The position numbers and the translations under genes are program-made. Positions 1-11,474 of a stretch of 64,000 nucleotides of DNA are shown in pieces. Origin of the DNA: Tillus elongatus. Lineage: Eukaryota; Arthropoda; Insecta; Coleoptera; Cleridae. Positions within the stretch are counted from its first letter, which is position 1; the number at the start of each line of letters is the position of its first letter. Under the pieces are notes generated by a model, which ran no database searches, was not told the DNA's origin, and was given only the letters and a program-made list of their open reading frames with translations. The stretch lies in the NCBI GenBank assembly GCA_964006375.1, contig OZ023268.1:81604335-81668334 (forward strand), written 5' to 3'.

Positions 1-93
1 GCAAGGCCAAAGCATCAAAAACAGGGAAAATCTGCCACAAAAACATGCAAAAAACAACAATGCAAAAAACATCTTTACATTGCATGTAACTTC

Positions 94-395
94 ACGCGAA
101 CATTTCCACTTTCAAAACATTCAAAGCAAGTCATGAAAAAGTATAAAAAAGTGTCATTAAGGTTAAGAAACCAAAAAAGCTTTGAAAAATTTGCCTGCAA
201 CAAAATGGACATCTAACCCCGTTTTTTCAAGCTCTATGCTCTATGGTCGACATTCTAACGTTAAAAAATGGGGTTAGATGTCCATTTTGTTACACGCGAA
301 TTTTTCAAAGCTTTCTTAGTTTTTAACCTTAATGACACTTTTTTATACTTTTTCATGACTTGCTTTGAATGTTTTGAAAGTGGAAATGTTCGCGT
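94..395. repeat. Foldback (hairpin) element with ~130-bp arms
   Basis: The left arm (about 94-226) and the right arm (about 266-395) are near-perfect reverse complements. Both outer ends read ACGCGAACATTTCC in the arm orientation, and a spacer of about 40 bp separates the arms. There is no coding capacity. It is most simply a MITE or foldback element. No convincing target site duplication is visible, so the superfamily is unknown. Confidence 0.85.
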
Positions 396-640
396 TCTCA
401 CCACTTTATGAATTCAAACAGCATCATGTTAAAGAGCATAAAAAATTATTCAAAAAATTATTTTTTGTTGCGATACGATAAAATGAACCGATTATGAGAA
501 AAACGAGTACAAACCTTTTCATGCTTTAACGCTGCTGTAAGCTGATTTTCACAGTTTCAACTCAACACAAAATTTATTCACTAACTACATTAAGTAACAT
601 TTTTGCTAATCACTACAAAGTGCATAACATGTTAAATGTA
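396..640. other. AT-rich intergenic DNA, nothing recognised
   Basis: No coding sequence, repeat or RNA gene could be recognised between the foldback element and the transposase remnant. Confidence 0.5.
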
Positions 641-656
641 CATTTAGTTCATCCTC

Positions 657-1640
657 TTACAAACAAGTGTCGAAATGTTGTACTTCTATTTCGACACATA
701 AATTCATTCTTCTCAGAAAGTTGCGACAAACCCTGAACAGTATGCCCCCCTTTGCTCTTATTTTTGCGAAACTGTCAATAATTTGTTGCCCTAGCTCTTC
801 CAAGTTATTCACAGGCGTTATATATACCACTGACTTCACATAGACCCAGAGGAAAAAGTCGATCGGGTTCAAGTCGGACGATCTGGCAGCCCAATCTATG
901 AATCCACCGCGCCCTATCCACCTATCAGGGAAAATTTAATTGAGGTACTCCCACCCCGCTAAACTGTAATGAGGCGGTGCACCGTCATGCAGTAGCCACA
1001 TTGCACGTCCTACTCCAATAAAAACGTTTTTCAACAAAACGGGCAGATCATTTTGTAAAGAGTGTAGCTAAGCCTCAGCATCAAGCCTTTGTAGGAAGAA
1101 ATGTGGCCCAACTAGATCTCTCATGATGCTGGCCCATACATTTAAAGAAAATTTATTCTGAAACCTACGTTCCACCCCTAAATGAGGATTCTCGTCACAC
1201 CAATAATATTTATGATAGAGATTTATTACACATTCATGCCCGAATCCAGTTTCATCCGTAAAAATAATGGAATTGATGAAATTTCTGTTGTATCATGGAG
1301 TCATAATTTTCCTACAAAAAATCAGTCGTGGAAGCGGATCTGGAGGGAGTAAGGCTTGGACGTTTTGATAGGGGAATGGATGTAGGAGTTGTTCGTGCAA
1401 AATTTCGTGGACTGAGCTTTTGGAAATATTTTTCTGGGATGTAATTAACCTGACGCTTACTTCAGCCCCAGGAGTTCGAGTCCTTCGTGGCCACCGACAT
1501 CAAACCGTCTCGTTTTAAAATAGCCTAACTCACCTAATTGCTGATAGATAGTGCTAAGCAACTGCGATCGTAAAATCTTTCTATTTGGAAATTCTACTCG
1601 ATACAAACGTCTTGCTCTTGCACTTCCCGTAGCTTAGCAT
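657..1640 (-). pseudogene. Decayed DD41D-type (DUF4817-like) transposase
   Basis: The minus-strand translation gives the end of an IS630/Tc1/mariner-type transposase. A second-Asp motif, MWLLHDGAPPHY, lies near 990. It is followed by WIGRGGFIDW and SSDLNPIDFFLW near 850-910, then a C-terminal tail ending in CVEIEVQHFDTCL. By hand count 41 residues separate the Asp of HDG from the Asp of NPID, the same as in the elements at 17.6 and 53.3 kb. There is a stop codon between HDGAPP and WIGR, and the N-terminal half to about 1640 is read only in broken frames. No inverted repeats were found at its edges. It is dead and probably old. Confidence 0.75.
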
Positions 1641-1807
1641 ACGAATATTGATTATAATAATAATAATAATTATTATTATTCATGTTATCAGTTTTGACCA
1701 CTATAGTTATGACACACAAATGATCACAACAGAATAATTCAGATGAACATTATCTGTCAAAAGTTTCTTAGGCAACTTCAAGCTATTATTTCCAAAGCAT
1801 TCTTTGT

Positions 1808-3079
1808 AAATCGTACAAGTGAGTGGTGGCTGTGACGCCACCTAGTTGCGGAACCAAGTAGTATGTTGTCACGCCAGCTCCAAATAACACAAAGTGTTAA
1901 AAAAATAGAGACTGCATACAACTAACTAACAATTTAGTAAATTGTTAGCCCTGGCCCATTTCTACCCTAATATAGGGACAAAGTATGTAAAGCTAGATGC
2001 ATTCTCGCAACAATTAGAACCGTAGACCGGTTTCGCTATCATTAGAGCTCTTCAGTACGGCATACTAATTGTAGCAAAAATACACCTATAAAGTAATACG
2101 ACTATGGTAGCCACATTTCAATACTAAGTAAGTAGTGGACGTGCCGCCACCTTGTTGCGGAACCAAGTAGTATGTTGTCACGCCAGCTCCAAATAACACA
2201 AAGTGTTAAAAAATAGACACTGTATACAACTACCTAACAATTTAGTAAATTGTTAGCCCTGGTCCATTACTACCCTAATTTCGCAACTAGGTGGCGGCAC
2301 ATCCACCACTCACTTAGTATTGAAATGTGGCTACCATAGTCGTATTAGTTTATAGGTGTATTTTTGCTACAATTAGTATGCCGTACTGAAGAGCTCTAAT
2401 GAGAGCGAAACCGGTCTACGGTTCTAATTGTTGCGAGAATGCATCTAGCTTTACATACTTTGTCCCTATATTAGGGTAGAACTGGGCCAGGGCTAACAAT
2501 TTACTAAATTGTTAGTTAGTTGTATACAGTCTCTATTTTTTAACACTTTGTGTTATTTGGAGCTGGCGTGACAACATACTACTTGGTTCCGCAACTAGGT
2601 GGCGGCACGTCCACCACTTACTTAGTATTGAAAAGCTGGCTACCATAAGCGTATTACCTTATAGGTGTATTTTTGCTACAATTAGTATGCCGTACTGAAG
2701 AGCTCTAATGAGAGCGAAACCGGTCTACGGTTCTAATTGTTGCGAGAATGCATCTAGCTTTACATACTTTGTCCCCATATTAGGGTAGAACTGGGCCAGG
2801 GGTAACAATTTACTAAATTGTTGTTAGTTGTATACAGTCTCTATTTTTTAACACTTTGTGTTATTTGGAGCTGGCGTGACATCCTACTTGGTTCCGTAAC
2901 TAGGTGGCGGCACGTCCACCACTCACTTAGTATTGAAAATCTGACTACCATAGCCGTATTACTTTATAGGTGTATTTTTGCTACAATTAGTATGCCGTAC
3001 TGAAGAGTTCTAATGAGAGCGAAACCGGTCTACGGTTCTGATTGTTGCGAGAATGCATCTAGCTTTACAAATCGTACAA
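1808..3079. repeat. Inverted satellite cluster, ~306-bp monomers, flanked by 11-bp direct repeats
   Basis: One full and one partial monomer (1819-2280) lie in one orientation. They are followed by two full and one partial monomer (2281-3068) in the other. The same segment, starting GCAACTAGGTGGCGGCAC, recurs at 2283, 2591 and 2896 (periods 308 and 305). Each monomer carries GAAACCGGTCTACGGTTC. The whole block is bracketed by AAATCGTACAA at 1808-1818 and 3069-3079, which looks like a target site duplication. A short ORF at 2818-3003 is only a by-product of the repeat. Confidence 0.85.
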
Positions 3080-4130
3080 ATAAGTGTAAAGCAGCTTTAA
3101 GGCATGAAAATGTTTGAAGTAATTTTTCTCAGAATCCGCATCGCAGCAAGAGATACTTTTTTGAATAATTGTTGATGGTCTTGGACTTGAAGTTGTTTAT
3201 ATTCATAAATTAGTGAACATAAAAATGTTTTGGGCTATAGATAGAAGGTTAAGGTCATATTCGGCCCTTCAGCTCTTAAGTATTTGCATCATATTTGGAA
3301 CATAAATCTAGAAGGACACTAGAAATCGATGTGGAAGATTTGAAAAAAATCAAATCACTAATAAAAAATGTATATAAAAAAACTTAAAAAAAATTTAGAC
3401 ACCTGTATCTCCGTTAATATTGAGTTTCCTAAAAATTGTTATGGAAGCAAATAATAGGTTTTTCAAACACCAATACGTGTATATGGAATTTTTAAAGTGA
3501 AATATGTATTTTTATGAAAACTTTGAAAATTAACACAAAAAAAAATTAAGATTATGATGTAATTTTGATCGGATGCAAAAATACTTACAGAACTTGGGTA
3601 ATATTTGGAATGGCATAACAAAAGACCCAATAACAAGTATTAAGATGTACTTATGAAGCACTCTGATGGAATGGTCACTATCAGTGACTTTGAAAAAGCA
3701 ATAGCTCTGGATAATTAGTAAAACTTTAGAGAGAATAATATTAATAAAACAAAGGTAATTATTTCAATTACTGTTTTGCGAACTTTTAAAGTCAGATATT
3801 TATTAAAATTGGTATTGGTAATTCAGCCAAATTACATCATTGCATGTTCCAATTTTATTTTTCATCCCTAATGGATATAATTTACAATTTATATTAGGAA
3901 ATTCAACTAGTGCCTTTTAGTGTTCAACTAATTTTAAATTAGCACATAGTCTTTGTTAATGTCTACTGCAGTTGCAAACAAAATGTCAGCTGAAAATATC
4001 AAGACCATGCGCACAAATCTGTAGTACCTAAATTATGTAATATTATAGATGCTTAGCTGTTATAGAGCAGAAAAATAAACATGTTGGCAAATTTTCGTTA
4101 TGAAATAGGACATAAGAGAAATTTGAGGTC
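3080..4130. other. AT-rich DNA, nothing recognised
   Basis: About 1 kb with no ORF, repeat or RNA gene that I can identify on either strand. Confidence 0.5.
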
Positions 4131-4400
4131 TAGGATTGAACACACTGAGACCTTAGAGACGATTACTAGTGGGATCTAAAAACTAGGCAGATTAAGACTT
4201 CATAATGGAATTACAACAACCCAACCTGCGCTCTTATCCACCATTCTAAGGACTATAGGCGGATTAAGGGCTTGGAGTTAATTCCTTTCATATTTTTTAA
4301 CCTTTTAAAAATAGCTACAAAACGTTAAGTTAAAATAAATTCTGGATGCGGTTTAACTTGTGAACCAAGTTTTTCTCATGTTTATAACCGCGGAAACCTT
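4131..4400 (+). repeat. Penelope-type terminal repeat fragment, copy 1
   Basis: This shares a start (AACACACTGAGACCTTAGAGA) and an end (TTCTGGATGCGGTT, then GAAACCTTTCC) with 51727-52000. The 51.7 kb copy directly follows a Penelope-like endonuclease fragment, so the repeat is probably the Penelope terminal repeat. This copy is diverged and has lost the stem seen in the other. A SINE is the alternative explanation. Confidence 0.55.
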
Positions 4401-4419
4401 TCCGATCATATATACACCT

Positions 4420-7043
4420 ATAATCACCCAGCGGCTCTTCTTTGGGTGCCATCTACACTAATGGAGGTTAGCGACTACAACAGCAAAGTCCTCTCTATCC
4501 TCCGCCGCTCTCATCAAGTCCTCAAAGCCCAGACCTGTCCAATATCTTATGTTTCTCAGTCATGACAGTTTCTTTCTGCCTATAATTATTTACCCCTCTA
4601 GTTTACCTTTAATTATGAGCTGGGGGATATAATATTTGGGATTGCGCAATAAGTGGCCCAGATATGCTGTCTTCCTCCGCTTGACAACCTGGAGAAGCTC
4701 TCTGTCGCTGTTCACTCTGCGTAAGACCTCTTCATTTCTCTTGCTGTCCATGGTATTTTTAGTATGCGCCGATAGACCCACATCTCGAAAGCTTCCAATT
4801 TATTCATGCTCGTTATTTTTAAGGTCCATGTCTCTACTCCATACAGAAGGACTGACCACATGTAGCATTTTGCTAACCTTAAGCTTAGGTTTATGTCGAG
4901 ATGCGAATCGCAAAGAAGGCTTCGTATTTTTGTGAAGTTGCTTTTGGCTTGTGCAATTCTGGAATTTATTTCTTTTTCTGGGTTTAATTGGCTGTCTATC
5001 CAGCATCCCAAGTATTTATAATGGTTGACCTCTTGTAATATGTTATTATTTATAATGAAGGGTATATGTACATTCTCTCTCCTCTGCATTACCATTATTT
5101 TCGTTTTACTCTCGTTGATCCGCATTCCAAATTCTGAACATGTCTCATTTAGTTGATCTAGAATATTTTGTAAGCCGGTATCCGTATCTGCCGTGTCTGG
5201 GCTTTTATTTATTTTAAGCAGTTTAATGGCGACTTCTACTTCCCTCTTCAGAATTGTTGGGCCTTCGTCGTTCTCGACTAAAAGTTCTGCGGTTCTGTCC
5301 TCTTCGAATAGGGTCTTGATATAACTTTCCCATTTCTTTAATTTATCTTAAGTGCCCTGTATTAGATGTCCGTTGTTGTCCTCTAGTAGATGTTGTGAAT
5401 GTTTCCTGTCGCTATGCGTAAATTCCCTAATTTTTCTGTACATATTGAAAAAATCATGTCTGTTCTGTAGTTTCTCTATTACCCTACATCTCTCATTCAT
5501 CCAGTCCTCTTTTGCTACCTTTATTTTTTTTCTTATTTCACTGTTGAGTCGTTTGTATTCCGATGTATTTCTATTCTTGTATCGTCTTCGTTCATCCATC
5601 AATCCTAGTATGTCATCCAATCCTTCTTTCTGTTCCCCTGTGTTCTTGGTAACTGTGTTTCCGTGGTGTTTATCAGTATTTGCTTTATAGGTTTCCATAA
5701 GTTGTTTGTATCTGTTGTACTGCTTGCTTGTTGACGGTCTATTTCTAAGAGACACTTATTTAACTCTGTAGCAACTTTATCTCTAGTTGTTGTATTTATC
5801 AGGCTTTGTGTGTTGGGTTTAGTTTTGGACCTAGTTTTCTTTATTACCTTTAATCTGGAGTGGAAGTTTGCCACAACGGGATTATGGGTAGAGTTAGCAT
5901 CAGCACTTGGATATGTTTTTGCGCTTTTGATAGTATTACGGTACCTTTGATTAATCAATATATAATCAATTTGATTGCGTACAATTCTGATAGAGGTATG
6001 TTGTGGCGCAGTCCACTTGTAGAGCCTTTGAGGGGGTAATTTAAACCAAGTATTGGTTATTACCATTTCGTAGCATTGGCAGAATTCCAGCAGCCTCTCT
6101 CCCCTGTCATTCCGATTGCCCAGTCCATGTTCTCCCACCAAGTTTGCGAATCGTCCCTTGCCTATTTTGGCATCAAAATCACCTAATACTATGTTGATGT
6201 CCTCTTTCTTTGTCATCTTTAATAGCTTGTCTAGATCTTCGTACCATTCTTCCAGTTCCTCAATTGGCTTATCAGCAGTAGGAGCATATACTTGGATTAT
6301 ATTAATATTTATGGGTGTTTCTTCTATCTGCAGCAACATGCATCGATCCGACATCGGCACAATACTTGAAACTGCTCTGCTCAATCCCGTGCTCAGTATC
6401 ACACCAACGCCATTATAGTGCTTCGGGTTCTTGTTACCGGAGTAATAGAATGTTTTGCCCATTAGATTGACTGATCCAGTCCTTGGCCATCTCACCTCAC
6501 TTATGCCCAGAATTTGCACTTTCAACCTATTCATCTCCTGGCACACGTTAGCTAGTTTTTTCAGCCTCGCATAAATTCGTCACATTCCATGTTGCAATTC
6601 TAAACTCCGTCTTCAGTGGTCTGAATTGGTTTAAGTTAGCTTCTAACCGTTTATGTTGATTCCTCCCGGGGATTCTTAGCACCCCCTGACCATCTAAGGT
6701 CTGCCGGGGACTAGGGGCCAATGTATTTGTTGTACTTGCCATTGTAATATTCTTGGGAAATAATGAGGTGGTTTCACCTTGCCTTCCTCATCGCTGTGCA
6801 TACGCCTTTCTGTGGTTGCCACTCTGCCGTCTGTTGTCTAATTCACAACCAATTAAGTTTATCTAACTGATGCCTGTGATCAGTTCTTAAGCAGCCAGCT
6901 GCCGCTGTTCAGTGTTAGTTTTGGTCCACCCCGAGGATTTCATTTCCTCGGTACCACCCAAATCTGGGAGGTGTTCCCCTATCCGCCACCTGGGAAGGCC
7001 CCCGATGGAGGACTAGCAACCCGACGCGGGCAGCGGCAAGTTA
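4420..7043 (-). pseudogene. RTE-like non-LTR retrotransposon, RT core deleted
   Basis: The order on the minus strand is as follows. A GC-richer 5' UTR lies at about 6745-7043. An AP-type endonuclease follows from ATWNVTNL (near 6590) through ISEVRWPRTG, IIQVYAPTADKP and LGDFDAKIGKG to NSTHNPVVANF. A linker precedes the last part of the reverse transcriptase (MRINESKTKIMVMQRR, NHYKYLGCWID, LLYGVETWTL). The final C-terminus is RRKTAYLGHLLRNPKYYIPQ. Near 5210-5220 NKSP is joined directly to DTADTDTG, so the whole RT palm between them is missing. Frame changes occur near 6570, 5640 and 4760. The endonuclease GDFN and SDH motifs read GDFD and STH, so catalytic residues are also altered. The protein type matches the RTE/craniofacial-development-protein-2-like lineage. 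Confidence 0.88.
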
Positions 7044-7777
7044 CTCAAATAGTCAACTTCAAAATTACGCAAGATATTAAGATAGCATTCACCTATAGGG
7101 TAATAAAAGTATTTTATTATTTAAAACATTTAAAAAATCTATAACTTATTATGTTCTCTAAATGGATGCAAATTTGAGTGACTCCAGTAATGTGAGTTGT
7201 ATGTATTGAAAATCCATTCTTTGTAAATTTAGGTTCATCAGTCCAAATCATATTATCAAAGAAAAAAATCAGGTAATCTTGTGTTGTACTCACCTAAGAA
7301 CTAAACAAAAGATCGGGTCGATACGGAAGGTAAAACGACAGCGCGTTGGTGTTGCTTCATTGACTTTCTTTTTACTTATTCTAGGTTGAAACCTTAAATA
7401 AAAAGAAACACTTCGAAGGGAAACCTATTTCAAACCACTTTTCTCGGTTATGTTTATCATCGACAGTTCTCAGTAGAAATTGCTTCATTACCATGAAACC
7501 TTGCAACTTTCCAAAATCTATTGGATACTAATTACTATGAGCATATACAATTGTCTTTATCATCAGCAATTCGCAACGGTAATTGCTTCATTCGCTTTTT
7601 TATACCTATTCAAGGTTGAAACCCTAAATAAAAACAAACACTTAAAAGGAAAACCTATTCTGAGCCACTTCTTTTGCTTATGTTTATCATCAACGGTTCC
7701 CAGTAGAAATTGCTTCATTGCCATTAAACATTGCAACTTTTCAGAATACATTGGATGCTAATTACTATGAGCATATA

Positions 7778-8453
7778 CGAGGGCGGGTCAACAAGTCCGT
7801 GACTTTTTGAACTTCCCTCCTCTTTACAGGAAGGGCAACACTGCTCCTGTCAGCAAGCATATGTCAGTTGACACCTGTCAAATTTTGAATAATCTGCGTA
7901 ATTTAGTTTGTGTTATATAGCCATTAAAATCAGACAACCTCTTGAGTTATAACGAAAATGGAAAAAAAGTGAATTTCGTGTGCTCATCAAGCATTATTTT
8001 TTGCGGAAAAAACCATCACTCAAACCAAGGCTAAGCTATGGGCACTCTGCACCATCAATTTCTATGGTAAAAGAGTGGTATACTGAATTTTGTTGCGGCC
8101 GTACAAACACAAATGACGCCGAACATTCTGGACACCCAGTTAAGGTCGCTACACCCGAAACAATTGAAAAAATTCACGATATGGTATTAGCCAATCAGAG
8201 ATTGAAAGTGCGGGAGATTGCGGAAGCCATAGGCATATCACATGGCTCAGTGGTTTCGATTTTGTATGATCACAAACAGATACCTATTTTAAGGACCTCG
8301 ACAAACCTTATTTTTTTGGAAGGGATAAAAAATCGGAGAAACGTTGGGCGAAGTGTATAGAGCTCAAAGGAGACTATGTTGAGAAATAAAATAATTCTTG
8401 TCAAAAAACCTGTGTTCCATTCAAAAAGTCCCGGACTTATTGACCCGCCCTCG
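7778..8453 (+). mobile_element. Internally deleted mariner element with TA duplication
   Basis: Both ends carry matching inverted repeats. The left starts CGAGGGCGGGTCAACAAGTC, and the reverse complement of the right starts CGAGGGCGGGTCAATAAGTC. TA flanks each side (7776-7777 and 8454-8455). Removing the element restores GAGCATATACAATTG, which is present uninterrupted at the matching point of the previous repeat unit. The 676-bp length is about half that of a full mariner. This is one of the best-defined insertions in the window. Confidence 0.95.
7950..8388 (+). pseudogene. Mariner transposase remnant (N-terminal HTH joined to C-terminal tail)
   Basis: The translation shows the mariner DNA-binding half: SEFRVLIKHYFLRKK, then VKEWYTEFCCGRTNTNDAE and VREIAEAIGISHGSVVSIL. 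After SILYDH near 8270 it jumps to the extreme C-terminal tail (KRWAKCIELKGDYVEK in a neighbouring frame). The whole catalytic DDE/D region is therefore absent. Frame changes also occur near 8030. It cannot make an active transposase. Confidence 0.9.
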
Positions 8454-8589
8454 TACAATTGTATTTATCATCAGCAATTCGCAACGGATATTGCTTCATT
8501 GACTTTTGTTAGGTTGCCAATGAAGTCTTAGAATGTGTATATATGCCTGCATGTATATTGGTTTGAGATTGTAACATATATTTCATATC

Positions 8590-8850
8590 TGGCAATAGCG
8601 GAACCACTGCCTTTCTGTAAGGAGGGTAAGCATCTTCAACGTGCACAGCATAGTATGGTATATGGAACCAAAGGCTTTACGCTCCCTCGAAGCGCGGAAC
8701 GTTCAGTCATTAACTTGCTCAAACATAAAACCACAACCTCTGTTGATGTTACTGAAAAGTTGATAGGGGACAGCTGGGATTCGAACCCAGTACCCCTTGC
8801 GTCCAGAGGCATACGTACTTACCACTGGAGCACCGAGACTCAACATTTAC
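8590..8850 (-). repeat. tRNA-derived SINE, copy 1
   Basis: On the minus strand the head reads GTCTCGGTGCTCCAGTGGTA, then GGGTTCGAATCCCAG. This gives an A-box-like block and a perfect B-box (GGTTCGAATCC). The body towards 8590 shares TTTACGC(C/T)CCCTC and ATCTT(C/T)AACGTGC with the copies at 10.1-10.5 and 63.7-63.9 kb. It is not a functional tRNA, because the head does not fold into a full cloverleaf and the body continues for 200 bp. Confidence 0.8.
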
Positions 8851-8996
8851 TATTTATATTATAAAAATATTTGTTCATCCCGTGATTGCCTTCTTTATTT
8901 AAAACGACATTTGGTAATATTCATCTGGCAAAAGTGCACGAATATCGACGACCCGATCCATTGTTTACTTCTTAGATCAGTACAACGCAAGGTTAC

Positions 8997-8998
<2 letters not shown>

Positions 8999-9094
<96 letters not shown>
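8999..9094. repeat. (TA)n microsatellite
   Basis: About 96 bp of pure AT dinucleotide. Helitron-like modules are not seen next to this one, unlike several other (TA)n arrays here. Confidence 0.98.
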
Positions 9095-10100
9095 CGGAGC
9101 ATCTACTTGTATACTACACAATCTATAACATAGATGTAAAGTCCAAAGGTACTTAGTTAGATGTCGAACAATTGTTACGTTTTTCAGGGTTCTCTACTAG
9201 TTTATTGACAAAACACAGCTTTCCAAAATAATAATTTAGGACATGTTAACTATTTTCCAACAATAAACCCACCTACTAAAATATTTCTTTATTGCCAAAT
9301 GTCTATAGCAGTATTATAGTTCACCTTTAGATTTCTATTATTGCGCACAATCACTAATTTACTTACTGACTGACTCCTCTAGCTGCAGCTCGTTTATTTA
9401 CACCATCTGTAGTAGTTCCAGACCTTGCTATATTGTTCCATATCTGTCACTTTTAGTGCCTTCTCGAAGTATAATTCTAGAGAGTTCAATGTTATCAACA
9501 CACTCTACAAGCTGCTTGTGACCATAGAAGTAATATGCTCCATAGAGTTCATAAACTTAACGCTCATAGAAACGGCTGTAACACAATGTAGCAACCTGCA
9601 GCGTTAGGTTTTTTTAGAATGCTCCACATGTAGTGCATGTGTATTACATAATGTCGACAATAATTTAATGTCAAGGTGTGTTTACATTGCACTATTTTTG
9701 TGCTAAAATGTATTTTTGCATTATGTATTATGACTCATGGGACACTGCATAACAAATGTCAGTAAATGTGTTTTACGCAAGACTTTTCTTTTTTTTTGCA
9801 ATCCCTGTGTAATGGGTGTTAGGTACTAGAGTTTTCGTAAGTAAAAGTCAAGAATGGCAAAGGGGAAAAAATAGACGTGAAATTAAAACAGCTTAATTTT
9901 TATATAAATAAGTTAATACAATAAATATTTACATCTTTTAACAAATCAAACCAAATTAGTTTACTATTATATTCTAACACAGCCATTACGTATTGCCGGC
10001 GAACATCAGCAACACAAAAATTACTAAAGCATGTAAAATGTTTCAGGAATAGTTACTGTATTTGTAATTTTTATTGAACCTTAGATATTTCATTAACAAT
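9095..10100. other. AT-rich DNA, nothing recognised
   Basis: No coding sequence or repeat could be recognised on either strand. Confidence 0.5.
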
Positions 10101-10104
10101 TTCA

Positions 10105-10475
10105 ATTGATAACTTCAAGGTGACATTATCAACGATTTTTTGTACCGCGACTATGGCCAATCCCGACAACGACAGGGGGCAGTTTAACCTCACTAATCTG
10201 GAAAATTTTCCGAACCCCTTGATTTCTGTAAGAAGGGTAGGGATCTTTAACGTGCCCAACATCGCTTGGACACGGCACCGGTGGCTTTACGCCCCCTCCG
10301 AAAGACAACGTGCAGACAATCAACTTCCTCAAATACAATGCAACAACCTAGGCTGATGTTAACTTTATAGTATGTACTGCAAAAGTGAAAGGTGAACCAT
10401 GGGAATCGGACAATGTACCCTTCGGTTCAGAGGCACGCGTTCTTATCCCTGTACCACCGAGGCTCTCAACGATTT
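10105..10475 (-). repeat. tRNA-derived SINE, copy 2
   Basis: The body motifs GGATCTTTAACGTGCCCAAC and CTTTACGCCCCCTCCGAAAG match the copy at 63.7-63.9 kb closely. The head lies at 10380-10475 on the minus strand (GAGCCTCGGTGGTACAGGGA). Its B-box is damaged (GGGAATCGGACAATG on the plus strand). The ORFs called on both strands here are artefacts of the repeat. Confidence 0.75.
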
Positions 10476-10839
10476 GTTAGTATTAACAGATGGTGGATAA
10501 TTTTTATAAGACCAAAGCCGCGTAAACAGTTGGTTTAAAGATGTCAATAAGCATTTGCTATCCTAGCTTAATTATTGTTTTTCATGACGTGATAGAATTT
10601 GAAAGGGCGACCTAAGAAGGTTTTGCTTAAGATCAGGATAGTTTTAGCAGACTCGAGATATATAAAAAAAGATAAAACATATACTTTAGTCACAGCATAA
10701 CAGACAATTTGTTGTGCTGTGCTATAGTCTTATGATACATGAGATAATTTCTTATCGTGTCAAAACTCAGTTACTTGAAATCACATCAAAATTATATATT
10801 TTTATTTTACCTCCATAACATAGTTTAAATTTATATTGT

Positions 10840-10990
10840 AAATCAGCTGAAATATCAAAAAATCAAATATCTTGGAGAAATAATTGTTATCTGGAAAAAA
10901 GGGATGGCTAGCCGCTGGACCAGAATGCAGAAAGATACTGTCCAGACAAATGCAAGAATTACAAAGATATTAAACATATCGTAAAAAATA
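10840..10990 (+). pseudogene. Possible LINE reverse transcriptase scrap
   Basis: IKYLGEIIVIW followed by WTRMQKDTVQTNARITKIL resembles the thumb region after the palm of non-LTR reverse transcriptases (KYLGE...KM...A). It is short and isolated, so chance similarity cannot be ruled out. Confidence 0.35.
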
Positions 10991-11474
10991 TTAAAACCGT
11001 TTATCTTCCAAGGACTAATTCTACATCAGAAACGGTAACGTGTTATTCCTGATAATGCATCATTACTGTAAGGCCTCTTTCCTGTTAGCTTTAAGCTAGC
11101 TAGCCTTGAAGAGGTAATCTAAGTGTTTGACCTGGCTTACGTTGAGCTCCTTTAACCACCTCCTAGTAATCATCAGCTGCACTGTGAGACCCGATATCAT
11201 TCGCCATTAATCATTTTCCGCCATGTTGTAGTCGCCATCTTCATTTTTTGCGTTAACACCAGAAGCTTATATTGTCGCCAAAGTTGTGTAGCTGCACTAC
11301 ATTTTAAGTCAATCAGTTTAGTAGAAAGGGGTTAAAATCGACTTTCAAGATTTTACCTAATTAATATACTGACATACTGACAGGTGATATTAAATAACAG
11401 CGTTTAAAAAGCAATACAGTATGCCATCACCTTAAGACGTGCACCAATTTTTAACGAACGCATGCAAATAATTT

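Larger units (their letters stand above)
7320..8520 (+). repeat. ~230-bp tandem repeat, split by a mariner
   Basis: Two copies lie in tandem, with GGTTGAAACC at 7384 and 7614. Each runs through TTATGTTTATCATC, AGAAATTGCTTCATT and ACTATGAGCATATAC. A third partial copy resumes at 8456 with CAATTGTATTTATCATCAGC, on the far side of the mariner insertion. Small ORFs in this stretch are frame by-products. The nature of the repeat is unknown. Confidence 0.75.

Noticed and set aside
2818..3003. 61-residue plus-strand ORF
   Set aside because: It lies wholly within the satellite monomers and does not match any protein type.
6116..6418. 100-residue plus-strand ORF
   Set aside because: It is antisense to the RTE-like endonuclease.
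7480..7761. 93-residue plus-strand and 62-residue minus-strand ORFs
   Set aside because: They span the 230-bp tandem repeat, on both strands, and have no recognisable domain.
8760..8840. Possible tRNA gene (good B-box)
   Set aside because: No complete cloverleaf could be drawn, and the body and two further copies show it is a SINE head.
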